In this document: positions 51,053 through 59,709 of the stretch, one piece after another
Layout: every line of letters begins with the position of its first letter
Position numbering within the stretch: the first letter of the stretch is position 1
Source: Pseudomonas sp. Bc-h
Lineage (GTDB): Bacteria > Pseudomonadota > Gammaproteobacteria > Pseudomonadales > Pseudomonadaceae
DNA length: 64,000 bases
Direction of reading: 5' to 3'
Assembly (NCBI RefSeq): GCF_002080045.1
Contig: NZ_MUIN01000008.1
Span: 186,001 to 250,000, forward strand
Position numbers and translations under genes: made by a program
Notes under the pieces: generated by a model
What the model was told of the DNA's origin: nothing
Databases searched by the model: none
The model's input: the letters and a program-made list of their open reading frames with translations, nothing else

Positions 51053-52000
51053 TTATTGAACCTGTTTGACGCGCAATTCCTTGGGCATCGAGAAGGTGAT
51101 GTTCTCTTCGCGCCCTGCCAACTCGTCAGCGCCCGTGGCACCCCAGGCTTGCAATTGCTGGATCACGCCGCGAACCAGCACCTCAGGCGCCGAAGCACCC
51201 GCGGTAATGCCGATTCGCTCGACACCGTCGAACCAGCTGCGCTGCATGTCTTCGGCGCCATCGATCAGGTACGCCGGTGTCGCCATGCGCTCGGCCAACT
51301 CACGCAGACGGTTGGAGTTGGAGCTGTTCGGGCTGCCGACCACCAGCACCACGTCGCACTCATCGGCCAGTTGCTTCACCGCATCCTGACGGTTTTGAGT
51401 GGCGTAGCAGATATCGTCCTTGCGCGGGCCACCAATAGCCGGGAAGCGCGAGCGCAACGCGTCGATGACTCGGCTGGTGTCGTCCATCGACAGGGTCGTC
51501 TGGGTCACGAATGCGAGCTTTTCGGGGTTATGCACCTGCAGATTGGCGACGTCTTCTTCATCCTCTACCAGATAAATCGCGCCGCCATTGCTGCCGTCGT
51601 ACTGCCCCATTGTGCCTTCGACTTCCGGATGGCCTTCGTGGCCGATCAGAATGCATTCACGGCCGTCGCGGCTGTAACGAGCAACCTCGATGTGCACCTT
51701 GGTGACCAGCGGGCAGGTTGCATCGAACACCTTCAGGCCGCGACCGGCGGCCTCGGTACGTACAGCTTGCGAGACACCGTGGGCGCTGAAGATGACGATG
51801 ACGTCGTCCGGGACCTGGTCCAGTTCTTCGACGAAGATCGCGCCACGGCTGCGCAGGTCTTCGACAACGAATTTGTTATGTACCACTTCATGGCGCACGT
51901 AGATCGGCGGGCCAAACACTTCGAGCGCGCGATTGACGATTTCGATCGCACGGTCCACCCCGGCGCAGAAGCCACGTGGGTTGGCGAGTTTGATTTGCAT
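51053..52000 (-). CDS. ispH: 4-hydroxy-3-methylbut-2-enyl diphosphate reductase IspH
   Basis: A 315-residue iron-sulfur enzyme, last step of the MEP pathway, making IPP and DMAPP. The three cluster cysteines are in MQIKLANPRGFCAG (Cys12), FDATCPLVTK and ICYATQNRQ; the HGV and HEGHPE motifs bind substrate. ATG at 52000 follows GAGGC. It is the last gene after fkpB, but a terminator-like hairpin lies between them. Confidence 0.96.
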   Translation of the reverse strand: MQIKLANPRGFCAGVDRAIEIVNRALEVFGPPIYVRHEVVHNKFVVEDLRSRGAIFVEELDQVPDDVIVIFSAHGVSQAVRTEAAGRGLKVFDATCPLVTKVHIEVARYSRDGRECILIGHEGHPEVEGTMGQYDGSNGGAIYLVEDEEDVANLQVHNPEKLAFVTQTTLSMDDTSRVIDALRSRFPAIGGPRKDDICYATQNRQDAVKQLADECDVVLVVGSPNSSNSNRLRELAERMATPAYLIDGAEDMQRSWFDGVERIGITAGASAPEVLVRGVIQQLQAWGATGADELAGREENITFSMPKELRVKQVQ

Positions 52001-52043
52001 GATGTGCCTCGTATCTACGCGCAATGAAACATAAAAACGAAAA

Positions 52044-52065
52044 GGCCCCGAGCCAGGTCGGGGCC
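52044..52065 (-). terminator. Hairpin terminator between fkpB and ispH
   Basis: GGCCCCGA-CCTGGC-TCGGGGCC on the minus strand, followed by TTTTCGTTTTT. It lies 18 bases after the fkpB stop and 44 bases before the ispH ATG. Confidence 0.75.
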
Positions 52066-52082
52066 GCAGGCTACCTGATCAC

Positions 52083-52535
52083 TCAGAGTGCCTTCACCTC
52101 GAAGATTTCCACTTCGAAGGTCAGCGTCTTGCCCGACAGCGGGTGGTTGAAGTCGACCGTTACCTGATCGTCGTCGAACGCTTTGACCACACCCGGCAGC
52201 TCAGTATTGGCCGCATCGTTGAAGATCACCAGCAGGCCTTCGGCCAGTTCCATGTTCTGGAACTGCGAACGCGGCATGATCTGCACGTTTTGCGGGTTTG
52301 GCTGACCGAATGCATTCTCCGGCGGCACTTCGACCTTGCGCTTGTCGCCTGCCTTGAAGCCGAAGATCAGCGCTTCGAAGCCCGGCAGCAGGCTGCCGTC
52401 ACCGACCTTGAACGTGGCCGGAGCCTTGTCGAAGGTGCTGTCGACGGTGTCGCCGTTTTCCAGATACAACGCGAAATGCAGGGTAACTTCCGTGTTCTGA
52501 CCGATGCGGATTTCCTGAATAGCGTGTTCAGTCAT
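52083..52535 (-). CDS. fkpB: FKBP-type peptidyl-prolyl isomerase FkpB (SlpA)
   Basis: A 150-residue SlyD-like isomerase: VTLHFALYLENGDTVDSTF, GDGSLLPGFEALIFGFKAGD and the inserted IF domain with PENAFGQPNP, ending VDFNHPLSGKTLTFEVEI. It assists protein folding and sits, as usual, between lspA and ispH. Its ATG lies inside the last codons of lspA (8-base overlap). Confidence 0.94.
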   Translation of the reverse strand: MTEHAIQEIRIGQNTEVTLHFALYLENGDTVDSTFDKAPATFKVGDGSLLPGFEALIFGFKAGDKRKVEVPPENAFGQPNPQNVQIMPRSQFQNMELAEGLLVIFNDAANTELPGVVKAFDDDQVTVDFNHPLSGKTLTFEVEIFEVKAL

Positions 52536-53043
52536 GAACGGGTTCTCCGGTTTTCTTGCTCTTGAACATGTCCAGGGCAAGCATGATCGCGCCTACAGTG
52601 ATCGCACTGTCGGCAAAGTTGAAGGCCGGGAAGTACCAGCGGGTATCCCAGTGCACCAGCACGAAATCGATGACGTGGCCGATGGCAATGCGGTCGTACA
52701 GATTGCCCAGGGCGCCGCCCAGCACCAGTGCCAGGGCGACTGCCAGCCAGGTTTCATTACGACCCAGACGTTTGAGCCAGATCACCAGCACCGCACTGAC
52801 CACCACGGCGATCAGCGCGAACAGCCAGCGTTGCCAGCCGGAACTGTCGGCCAGGAAACTGAAGGCCGCGCCAGTGTTGTAGGCCAGCGTCCAGCTGAAA
52901 TAGCTGGGGATGACCACGATCTGTTGATACAGGCTCAGCGAGTTCTCGAAGTAGAACTTGCTGGCCTGGTCAATGACCACGACCAGCACGCTCAACCACA
53001 GCCAGCCTAGACGGCCCATACGGCCAGCCGACGCATTAGGCAT
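52528..53043 (-). CDS. lspA: Lipoprotein signal peptidase LspA
   Basis: A 171-residue inner-membrane aspartic protease with four membrane helices. Catalytic Asp residues are in GNLYDRIAIGHVIDFV and FNFADSAITVG. It cleaves signal peptides of lipoproteins such as BamD. ATG at 53043 overlaps the ileS stop by 8 bases; a longer frame to 53064 runs further into ileS. Confidence 0.95.
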   Translation of the reverse strand: MPNASAGRMGRLGWLWLSVLVVVIDQASKFYFENSLSLYQQIVVIPSYFSWTLAYNTGAAFSFLADSSGWQRWLFALIAVVVSAVLVIWLKRLGRNETWLAVALALVLGGALGNLYDRIAIGHVIDFVLVHWDTRWYFPAFNFADSAITVGAIMLALDMFKSKKTGEPVHD

Positions 53044-55867
53044 AGTGACGAACCTCGCCCGCACCGCTGATGTTGTCGACGCAACGACCGCAGATCTCAG
53101 TATGCTCGGCGTGTACGCCTACATCCTCACGGAAGTGCCAGCAACGGGCGCACTTGGTGTAGCCGGACTTGACCACTTTCAACTTCAGGCCCGCGACTTC
53201 GGTGACGACGGCATCGGCTGGAGCACTCGCGAAAGGCGCCAGACCTGCCTTGGAGGTGATCAGTACGAAACGCAGCTCATCGCCCAGCTTGTTGAGGTCG
53301 GCGGTCAGATCGTCCTCGGCGTACAGCGTCACTTCGGCCTGCAGGTTGCCACCGATGGCTTTCGCCGCACGCTGGTTCTCCAGTTCCTTGTTGACGGCAG
53401 CCTTGACCGCCATGATCCGCTCCCAATAGGCGCGGTCCAGCTCAAAGCCTTCCGGCAACTCGCTCAGGCCTTCGTACCAGGTGTTGAGCATGACCGACTC
53501 GTTACGCTCGCCGGGCATGTACTGCCACAGTTCGTCGGCGGTGAACGCCAGGATCGGTGCGATCCAGCGAACCAGCGCTTCGGAGATGTGGAACAGCGCG
53601 GTCTGGCAGGAACGACGTGCCTTGCTGTTGGCGCCGGTGGTGTACTGGCGGTCCTTGATGATGTCCAGATAGAAACCGCCCAGCTCCTGCACGCAGAAGT
53701 TGTGCACTTTGGAGTAGACGTTCCAGAAGCGGTACTCGCCGTAATGCTCTTCCAGCTCACGCTGCAGCAACAGGGCACGATCCACCGCCCAACGGTCCAG
53801 TGCCAGCATTTCGTCGGCAGGCAGGATGTCGGTGGCCGGGTTGAAGCCGCTCAGGTTGGAGAGCAGGAAGCGCGCGGTGTTACGGATACGACGGTACGCA
53901 TCGGCACTGCGCTGCAGGATGGTTTCCGAAACCGCCATTTCGCCCGAGTAGTCGGTGGCTGAAACCCACAGACGCATGATGTCGGCGCCCAGCGTGTCGT
54001 TGACCTTCTGCGGCGCGATGACATTGCCCAGCGATTTGGACATCTTGCGGCCGTTCTCGTCCACGGTGAAACCGTGGGTCAGCAGCTCGCGATACGGCGC
54101 ATGGCCGTCGATCGCGCTGCCGGTCAGCAAAGACGAGTGGAACCAGCCGCGATGCTGGTCGGAACCTTCCAGATACAGGTCGGCACGAGGACCGGTTTCG
54201 TGGCCCATAGGGTGCGAGCCGCGCAGGACGTGCCAGTGCGTGGTGCCCGAATCGAACCAGACGTCCAACGTGTCGGAGATCTTGTCGTACTGCGGCGCTT
54301 CATCGCCCAGCAGTTCGGCGGCGTCCATCTTGAACCAGGCTTCGATGCCTTCTTTCTCGACACGCAGCGCGACTTCTTCCATCAGCTCGACGGTGCGTGG
54401 GTGCAGTTCGCCGCTTTCCTTGTCCAGGAAGAACGGAATAGGCACGCCCCAGTTGCGCTGACGGGAGATGCACCAGTCCGGACGGTTGGCGATCATCGAG
54501 TGCAGGCGCGCCTGCCCCCAGGCTGGAACGAACTTGGTCTCTTCGATCGCCTTGACTGCACGGTTGCGCAGCGTATCGCCGGAAGTCGGCTGCCTGTCCA
54601 TGCCCACGAACCACTGCGCGGTGGCGCGGTAGATCAGCGGTGTCTTGTGGCGCCAGCAGTGCATGTAGCTGTGGGTGATGGTTTCGGTATGCAGCAGCGC
54701 ACCGACTTCCTGCAGTTTGTCGACGATGGCCGGATTGGCTTTCCAGATGAACTGGCCACCGAAGAATTCCAGCGACTGCGCGTACACGCCGTTGCTCTGA
54801 ACCGGGGTCAGGATGTCGTCGTTGACCATGCCATAACGCTTGCAGGTCACGAAGTCGTCTTCGCCGTAAGCAGGCGCGGAGTGAACCACACCGGTGCCAG
54901 CGCCCAGCTCGACGTATTCGGCCAGGTAAACCGGCGACAGACGCTCGTAGAACGGGTGACGGAAGTTGACGAGTTCCAGCGCCGAGCCCGGCGCAGTCGC
55001 CAGCACCGAACCTTCGAGGCCCCAGCGCTTGAGGCAGGCTTCGACCAGCTCTTCGGCCAGGATCAGCAGCCTGTCGCCTACGTCGACCAGCGCGTAATTG
55101 AATTCAGGGTGAACGTTGAGCGCCTGGTTGGCCGGGATGGTCCACGGTGTGGTGGTCCAGATCACGATGGCGGCAGGCTTGCTCAGGCTCGACAGGCCAA
55201 AGGCGGTGGCGAGCTTGTCGGCGTCGGCGACCGGGAAGGCCACGTCGATGGTCGACGATTTCTTGTCCTGGTATTCGACTTCCGCTTCAGCCAGCGCCGA
55301 GCCGCAATCGAAACACCAGTTCACAGGTTTGAGGCCCTTGAACACAAAACCGTTCTTGACCATTTCCGCCAACGCGCGGATTTCCCCGGCTTCGTTGGCG
55401 AAGTCCATGGTGCGGTACGGGTTGGCCCAGTCGCCGAGCACGCCCAGGCGGATGAACTCGGCCTTCTGGCCTTCGATCTGCTCGGCCGCGTAGGCACGGC
55501 ACAGTTCGCGAGTCTTGTCCGCGGGCAGGTTCTTGCCGTGGGTGACCTCGACCTTGTGCTCGATTGGCAGGCCGTGGCAGTCCCAGCCCGGAACATAAGG
55601 CGCGTCGAAGCCCGACAGGGTCTTCGAGCGGACGATCATGTCCTTGAGAATCTTGTTGACCGCATGACCGATGTGAATATTGCCGTTGGCGTACGGAGGA
55701 CCGTCGTGCAGGACGAACTTTGGACGATCCTTGCCAATTTCGCGCAGCTTCTGGTACAGGCCAATGCTGTCCCAGCGCTGCAGAGTTTGCGGCTCGCGCT
55801 GGGGCAGGCCGGCCTTCATCGGGAAGGCGGTGTCCGGAAGATTAAGCGTGGCTTTGTAGTCGGTCAT
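53036..55867 (-). CDS. ileS: Isoleucyl-tRNA synthetase IleS
   Basis: A 943-residue class I synthetase. HIGH is present in NGNIHIGHAVNK and KMSKS in GRKMSKSLGN; the editing domain is inserted between (TTPWTIPANQALNVHPEF). The C-terminal zinc site is CARCWHF...CGRC. Length is normal for a bacterial-type enzyme. ATG at 55867 (MTDYKATLNLPDTAFPMK); an upstream frame to 55978 overlaps ribF and is not used. Confidence 0.97.
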   Translation of the reverse strand: MTDYKATLNLPDTAFPMKAGLPQREPQTLQRWDSIGLYQKLREIGKDRPKFVLHDGPPYANGNIHIGHAVNKILKDMIVRSKTLSGFDAPYVPGWDCHGLPIEHKVEVTHGKNLPADKTRELCRAYAAEQIEGQKAEFIRLGVLGDWANPYRTMDFANEAGEIRALAEMVKNGFVFKGLKPVNWCFDCGSALAEAEVEYQDKKSSTIDVAFPVADADKLATAFGLSSLSKPAAIVIWTTTPWTIPANQALNVHPEFNYALVDVGDRLLILAEELVEACLKRWGLEGSVLATAPGSALELVNFRHPFYERLSPVYLAEYVELGAGTGVVHSAPAYGEDDFVTCKRYGMVNDDILTPVQSNGVYAQSLEFFGGQFIWKANPAIVDKLQEVGALLHTETITHSYMHCWRHKTPLIYRATAQWFVGMDRQPTSGDTLRNRAVKAIEETKFVPAWGQARLHSMIANRPDWCISRQRNWGVPIPFFLDKESGELHPRTVELMEEVALRVEKEGIEAWFKMDAAELLGDEAPQYDKISDTLDVWFDSGTTHWHVLRGSHPMGHETGPRADLYLEGSDQHRGWFHSSLLTGSAIDGHAPYRELLTHGFTVDENGRKMSKSLGNVIAPQKVNDTLGADIMRLWVSATDYSGEMAVSETILQRSADAYRRIRNTARFLLSNLSGFNPATDILPADEMLALDRWAVDRALLLQRELEEHYGEYRFWNVYSKVHNFCVQELGGFYLDIIKDRQYTTGANSKARRSCQTALFHISEALVRWIAPILAFTADELWQYMPGERNESVMLNTWYEGLSELPEGFELDRAYWERIMAVKAAVNKELENQRAAKAIGGNLQAEVTLYAEDDLTADLNKLGDELRFVLITSKAGLAPFASAPADAVVTEVAGLKLKVVKSGYTKCARCWHFREDVGVHAEHTEICGRCVDNISGAGEVRHYA

Positions 55868-55880
55868 TTCAGGCTCTAAA

Positions 55881-56816
55881 TTAGCGGTTGACCATGCCCC
55901 AATGGGCACGGGCGGCAGCGACATCCGCATCGATCGCCGTCTTGAGCGCCTCCAGAGAGGCAAAACGCTGCTCATCACGCAGCTTCTGGTGGAATACCAC
56001 CGTCAAACGCCGGCCATAGATATCGCCGGCAAAATCCAGAAGGTGAATCTCGAGGTGTGGGCGTCCATCGCCCGCCACGGTCGGCCGTACGCCAATATTG
56101 GCGACACCGGGCCAGACCTTGCCGTCGATTTCGGCGCTGACGAGGTAAACCCCGGTCAGCGGCGCGCGACGACGCTTGAGTTGCACATTGGCAGTCGGCG
56201 TACCCAACTGGCGCGCCAGCTTCTGGCCATGCAGCACTCGGCCGGAAATCGCGAACGGGCGACCCAGCAGGTGCTCGGCCAGCGTGAAATCGGCCGCTGC
56301 CAACGCATTGCGCACCTTGGTACTGCTGACACGTACGCCGTCGATTTCAACGGTCTGCGCCGCTTCCAGCGTGAAGCCCTTCTCGGCGCCCACCTTCTGC
56401 AGGAAGTCGAAATCACCGATGCGGTCGCAACCGAAGCGGAAATCGTCGCCGACCTCCAGATGCTTCACGCCCAGGCCGTCGACCAATACGGTGTCGACGA
56501 ATTCGGCGGCGCTGAGCTTGCTCAGGCTTTGGTTGAACGCCAGGCAAAGCACCAGATCGACACCCTCGGCCGCAAGCAGGTCGAGTTTGTCACGCAGACG
56601 CGCCAGACGCGCAGGCGCGGTCTCTGGAGCGAAGAACTCGCGCGGCTGCGGCTCGAAAATGACCACGCAACTGGGCAGGCCCAACTCCACGGCGCGCTCA
56701 CGCAGTCGCGCCAGGATAGCCTGGTGACCACGGTGAACACCGTCGAAATTGCCAATGGTGGCGACGCAGCCCCGATGCTGGGGGCGCAGATTGTGAAGGC
56801 CTCGAACCAGCTGCAT
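55881..56816 (-). CDS. ribF: Riboflavin kinase / FAD synthetase RibF
   Basis: A 311-residue bifunctional enzyme turning riboflavin into FMN and FAD. The N-terminal adenylyltransferase domain has GNFDGVHRGHQAIL; the C-terminal kinase domain has GRVLHGQKLARQLGTPTANV and EIHLLDFAGDIYG. The ATG at 56816 (MQLVRGLHNLRP) matches the family start. Upstream of ileS by 13 bases, in the conserved murJ-ribF-ileS-lspA order. Confidence 0.95.
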   Translation of the reverse strand: MQLVRGLHNLRPQHRGCVATIGNFDGVHRGHQAILARLRERAVELGLPSCVVIFEPQPREFFAPETAPARLARLRDKLDLLAAEGVDLVLCLAFNQSLSKLSAAEFVDTVLVDGLGVKHLEVGDDFRFGCDRIGDFDFLQKVGAEKGFTLEAAQTVEIDGVRVSSTKVRNALAAADFTLAEHLLGRPFAISGRVLHGQKLARQLGTPTANVQLKRRRAPLTGVYLVSAEIDGKVWPGVANIGVRPTVAGDGRPHLEIHLLDFAGDIYGRRLTVVFHQKLRDEQRFASLEALKTAIDADVAAARAHWGMVNR

Positions 56817-56934
56817 AACGCGCTTCTTGCTCATAAAGTGGCCGATTATAACCACACACCGCCGTCAACGACAGGCGACACATCCAGGCAAACCGCAACA
56901 ATCGGCGTTAACCGGCAAAAACCGACGATTGATC

Positions 56935-58479
56935 CTACATGATCGCCTTGCGGGCGAAATCTTTCAGACGAAAGCCCAGCAGCAGCAACATGCCGAAATA
57001 CGCCACCACACCCGACACCACGAGCGCGCCCAGACGGATGAAACGTTCGAGCATCTGCCCGTCGGACCAGGATGGCATCACATGCATCAAGCCCAGAAGG
57101 ACCGCCGACATTACCGATACCGCCACAGCGAGCTTCACTAAAAACACCGGCCAGCCCGGCTGCGGCTGAAACAGATCCTGTTTACGCAATTGCCAGTACA
57201 GCAACGCCGCGTTGATGCACGCCCCCATGCTGATCGCCAGCGCCAGGCCGGCATGAGCCAGATGCACGACATAAACGAAAAGCACGTTGAACAGTTGAGT
57301 CACTATGAGGGTGAAGATCGCGATTTTCACCGGGGTGCGAATATTTTGTTGGGCGTAAAAGCCAGGAGCCAGCACCTTGATCACGATGATGCCCAGCAAC
57401 CCCACCGCGTAGCCGATCAACGCGCGCTGAGTCATGGCGGCATCATGGTCATCGAACTTGCCGTACTGGAACAATGAAACGGTCAACGGTTCAGCCAGCA
57501 GACCTAGCGCCAAGGTACACGGCAAGACCAGCACGAAGCACAGGCGCAGCCCCCAATCGAGAATACGCGAGTATTCGTGGCGGTCCCGGCTGGCGTAAGT
57601 CTTGGACAGGATTGGCAGCAGGATCGTCCCCAGCGCCACGCCCAACACCCCGGACGGCAGCTCCATCAGGCGGTCGGCGTAATACATCCACGACACCGAG
57701 CCGGCCACCAGGAAGGACGCGAAAATGGTGTTGATGATCAGCGAAATCTGACTCACCGACACGCCGAGCATCGCTGGCAACATCTGCTTCATGACCCGCC
57801 AGACACCGGTGTCGCGCAGATTCAGACGCGGAAGCACCAACATGCCGATCTTTTTCAGGTGTGGCAGCTGATAGAGCAACTGCAACAACCCGCCCGCCAG
57901 CACCGCCCACCCCAACGCCATCACTGGCGGATGGAAGTACGGCGTGAGGAACAGCGCGAAAAAGATCATCGCAAGATTGAGCAGCGTAGGAACGAAGGCC
58001 GGTACCGAGAAACGGTTCCAGGTATTGAGAATCGCGCCCGCCAACGAAGACAGGGAGATCAGCAATATATAAGGAAAGGTCACTCGCAGCAGATCGGAGG
58101 TCAGCTGGAATTTCTCCGGGGTATCGGCAAAGCCAGGCGCCGTCGCCCAGATCACCCAGGGCGCGAAGATAATTCCCAGAACGGTAACCAGCGCCAGCGC
58201 CAACGTCAGCAAACCGGTGACATAAGCGACAAAGGTGCGGGTCGCCTCCTCGCCTTGCTGGCTTTTATATTCAGCCAGAATCGGCACGAAGGCCTGGGAG
58301 AAGGCACCCTCGGCGAATATCCGGCGCAGCAGATTGGGCAGCTTGAACGCGATGAAAAAGGCGTCCGTGGCCATTCCGGCACCAAAAGCGCGGGCAATAA
58401 TCGTATCGCGAATAAAACCCAGGACCCGCGAAAGCATTGTGATAGAGCTGACAGCGGCAAGCGATTTGAGTAGGTTCAT
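56935..58479 (-). CDS. murJ: Lipid II flippase MurJ
   Basis: A 514-residue inner-membrane protein with about 14 helices (MATE/MOP superfamily). The N-terminus MNLLKSLAAVSSITMLSRVL and RDTIIARAFGAGMATDAFF are the MurJ signature. It moves lipid II across the membrane for peptidoglycan synthesis. Divergent from rpsT, followed by ribF. Confidence 0.96.
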   Translation of the reverse strand: MNLLKSLAAVSSITMLSRVLGFIRDTIIARAFGAGMATDAFFIAFKLPNLLRRIFAEGAFSQAFVPILAEYKSQQGEEATRTFVAYVTGLLTLALALVTVLGIIFAPWVIWATAPGFADTPEKFQLTSDLLRVTFPYILLISLSSLAGAILNTWNRFSVPAFVPTLLNLAMIFFALFLTPYFHPPVMALGWAVLAGGLLQLLYQLPHLKKIGMLVLPRLNLRDTGVWRVMKQMLPAMLGVSVSQISLIINTIFASFLVAGSVSWMYYADRLMELPSGVLGVALGTILLPILSKTYASRDRHEYSRILDWGLRLCFVLVLPCTLALGLLAEPLTVSLFQYGKFDDHDAAMTQRALIGYAVGLLGIIVIKVLAPGFYAQQNIRTPVKIAIFTLIVTQLFNVLFVYVVHLAHAGLALAISMGACINAALLYWQLRKQDLFQPQPGWPVFLVKLAVAVSVMSAVLLGLMHVMPSWSDGQMLERFIRLGALVVSGVVAYFGMLLLLGFRLKDFARKAIM

Positions 58480-58650
58480 CTAAAGGTTGTACGCCCGACC
58501 AAAGGAAGCGCCAAAGCGCGTTCCATTTATGCGATACTCCGCGCCGCAAAACAGCTCAGAGCCAAAACCCGCGAGTTTACAGGTCGCACGCCGGAAAGAA
58601 ATATCCCCGGCATCACACGGCGACCACTCAGCGGAACGCATCAACTGCCC

Positions 58651-58679
58651 TTGACAAGCGTCAAACTCATCGGCATGAT
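58651..58679 (+). promoter_or_regulatory. Predicted promoter of rpsT
   Basis: TTGACA (58651-58656), 17-base spacer, CATGAT, followed by a GC-rich segment CGCGGCC. The -10 element is imperfect. Confidence 0.5.
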
Positions 58680-58729
58680 TCGCGGCCTATTTTGTTAGCT
58701 ATTTCCCAAGTCTTTCGAGGAGCTCGACG

Positions 58730-59008
58730 GTGGCCAACTCACCTTCCGCCAAAAAACGTGCAAAACAGGCTGAGAAGCGTCGCAGCCACAACGCCAGCCT
58801 GCGTTCCATGGTTCGTACCTACATCAAGAACGTAGTGAAAGCCATCGACGCAAAAGACGCTGAAAAAGCGCAAGCTGCTTATGTTCTGGCTGTTCCTGTT
58901 ATCGACCGTATGGCCGATAAAGGCATCATCCACAAGAACAAAGCTGCTCGCCATAAGGGCCGCCTGAATGGCCACATCAAGGCTCTGAACCTTGCTGCTG
59001 CTGCCTAA
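58730..59008 (+). CDS. rpsT: 30S ribosomal protein S20
   Basis: A 92-residue basic protein, ANSPSAKKRAKQAEKRRSHN at the N-terminus after Met, with RSMVRTYIKNVVKAIDAKD in the first long helix. The start codon is GTG with GAGGAG eight bases upstream. S20 expression is autoregulated at translation in E. coli where the start is UUG; a weak start codon is kept here. Binds 16S rRNA early in 30S assembly. Confidence 0.97.
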   Translation: MANSPSAKKRAKQAEKRRSHNASLRSMVRTYIKNVVKAIDAKDAEKAQAAYVLAVPVIDRMADKGIIHKNKAARHKGRLNGHIKALNLAAAA

Positions 59009-59022
59009 GCGATCTGCTTGTT

Positions 59023-59050
59023 AAAAAACCGACCTCAGGGTCGGTTTTTT
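59023..59050 (+). terminator. Terminator of rpsT
   Basis: AAAAAACCGACC-TCAG-GGTCGGTTTTTT, 14 bases after the stop codon. Confidence 0.95.
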
Positions 59051-59088
59051 ATTGCCTACGATTTGGCCACTCCTCATAACTCTTTAGC

Positions 59089-59148
59089 ACTCCGGCTTGC
59101 CGGCGGCAGCGATCTCTCGGGCATCACCGCCGGCAAGCCGGACTACTA
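59089..59148. repeat. REP doublet, copy 3
   Basis: TCCGGCTTGCCGGCGGCAGC and its inverted partner ACCGCCGGCAAGCCGGACT; same family as 10241 and 21657. Lies between convergent rpsT and creA. Confidence 0.85.
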
Positions 59149-59213
59149 CAGAAACATCACCGCCCACCACGTCACCCCTACACGGAGCGCCGCAACGATC
59201 ACATCAAAACCCA

Positions 59214-59684
59214 TCACGGAGCCGGCGCTGGCGACCAGGGAAGAATAGGGATCGCCGTCACCGCATTCTGCGGACTACCCTCGATGACACGATCGCTGTA
59301 GACCAGATACACAAGCGTGTTGCGCTTCTTGTCCAGGAAGCGAACCACCTGCATGGTCTTGAACACCAGCGAGGTGCGCTCCTTGAATACCTCGTCACCG
59401 TCCTTGAGCTCCCCCTTGAAGTGGATAGGCCCAACCTGGCGACAGGCGATGGACGCCTCGGCACGATCCTCCGCCAGGCCGAGACCACCCTTCACGCCTC
59501 CCGTCTTGGCACGAGACAGATAGCAGGTCACACCATCCACCTTGGGGTCGTCGAAAGCCTCGACCACAATCCGGTCGTTAGGGCCGACGAATTTGAACAC
59601 CGTTGACACCTGACCAATTTCCTCGGCCGACGCCAGCAAGGGCAGCATCAACAGCGCACCCAACAAACCCTTCACCACTCGCAT
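59214..59684 (-). CDS. creA: CreA-family periplasmic protein
   Basis: A 156-residue protein with a signal peptide (MRVVKGLLGALLMLPLLASA) and the CreA body: EIGQVSTVFKFVGPNDRIVV, VTCYLSRAKTGG, ASIACRQVGPIHF with a likely disulfide, and NTLVYLVYSDRVIEGSPQN. Function unknown. Start: of two ATGs (59690, 59684), the second is six bases after AAGGA and is preferred. Confidence 0.88.
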   Translation of the reverse strand: MRVVKGLLGALLMLPLLASAEEIGQVSTVFKFVGPNDRIVVEAFDDPKVDGVTCYLSRAKTGGVKGGLGLAEDRAEASIACRQVGPIHFKGELKDGDEVFKERTSLVFKTMQVVRFLDKKRNTLVYLVYSDRVIEGSPQNAVTAIPILPWSPAPAP

Positions 59685-59709
59685 TGCCATTCCTTATAAA
59701 GAATCCGAT

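Noticed and set aside
54074..55879. 601-codon plus-strand frame opposite ileS
   Set aside because: Shadow of ileS; composition (Arg/Gln/Val-rich, no motif) is that of an antisense frame.
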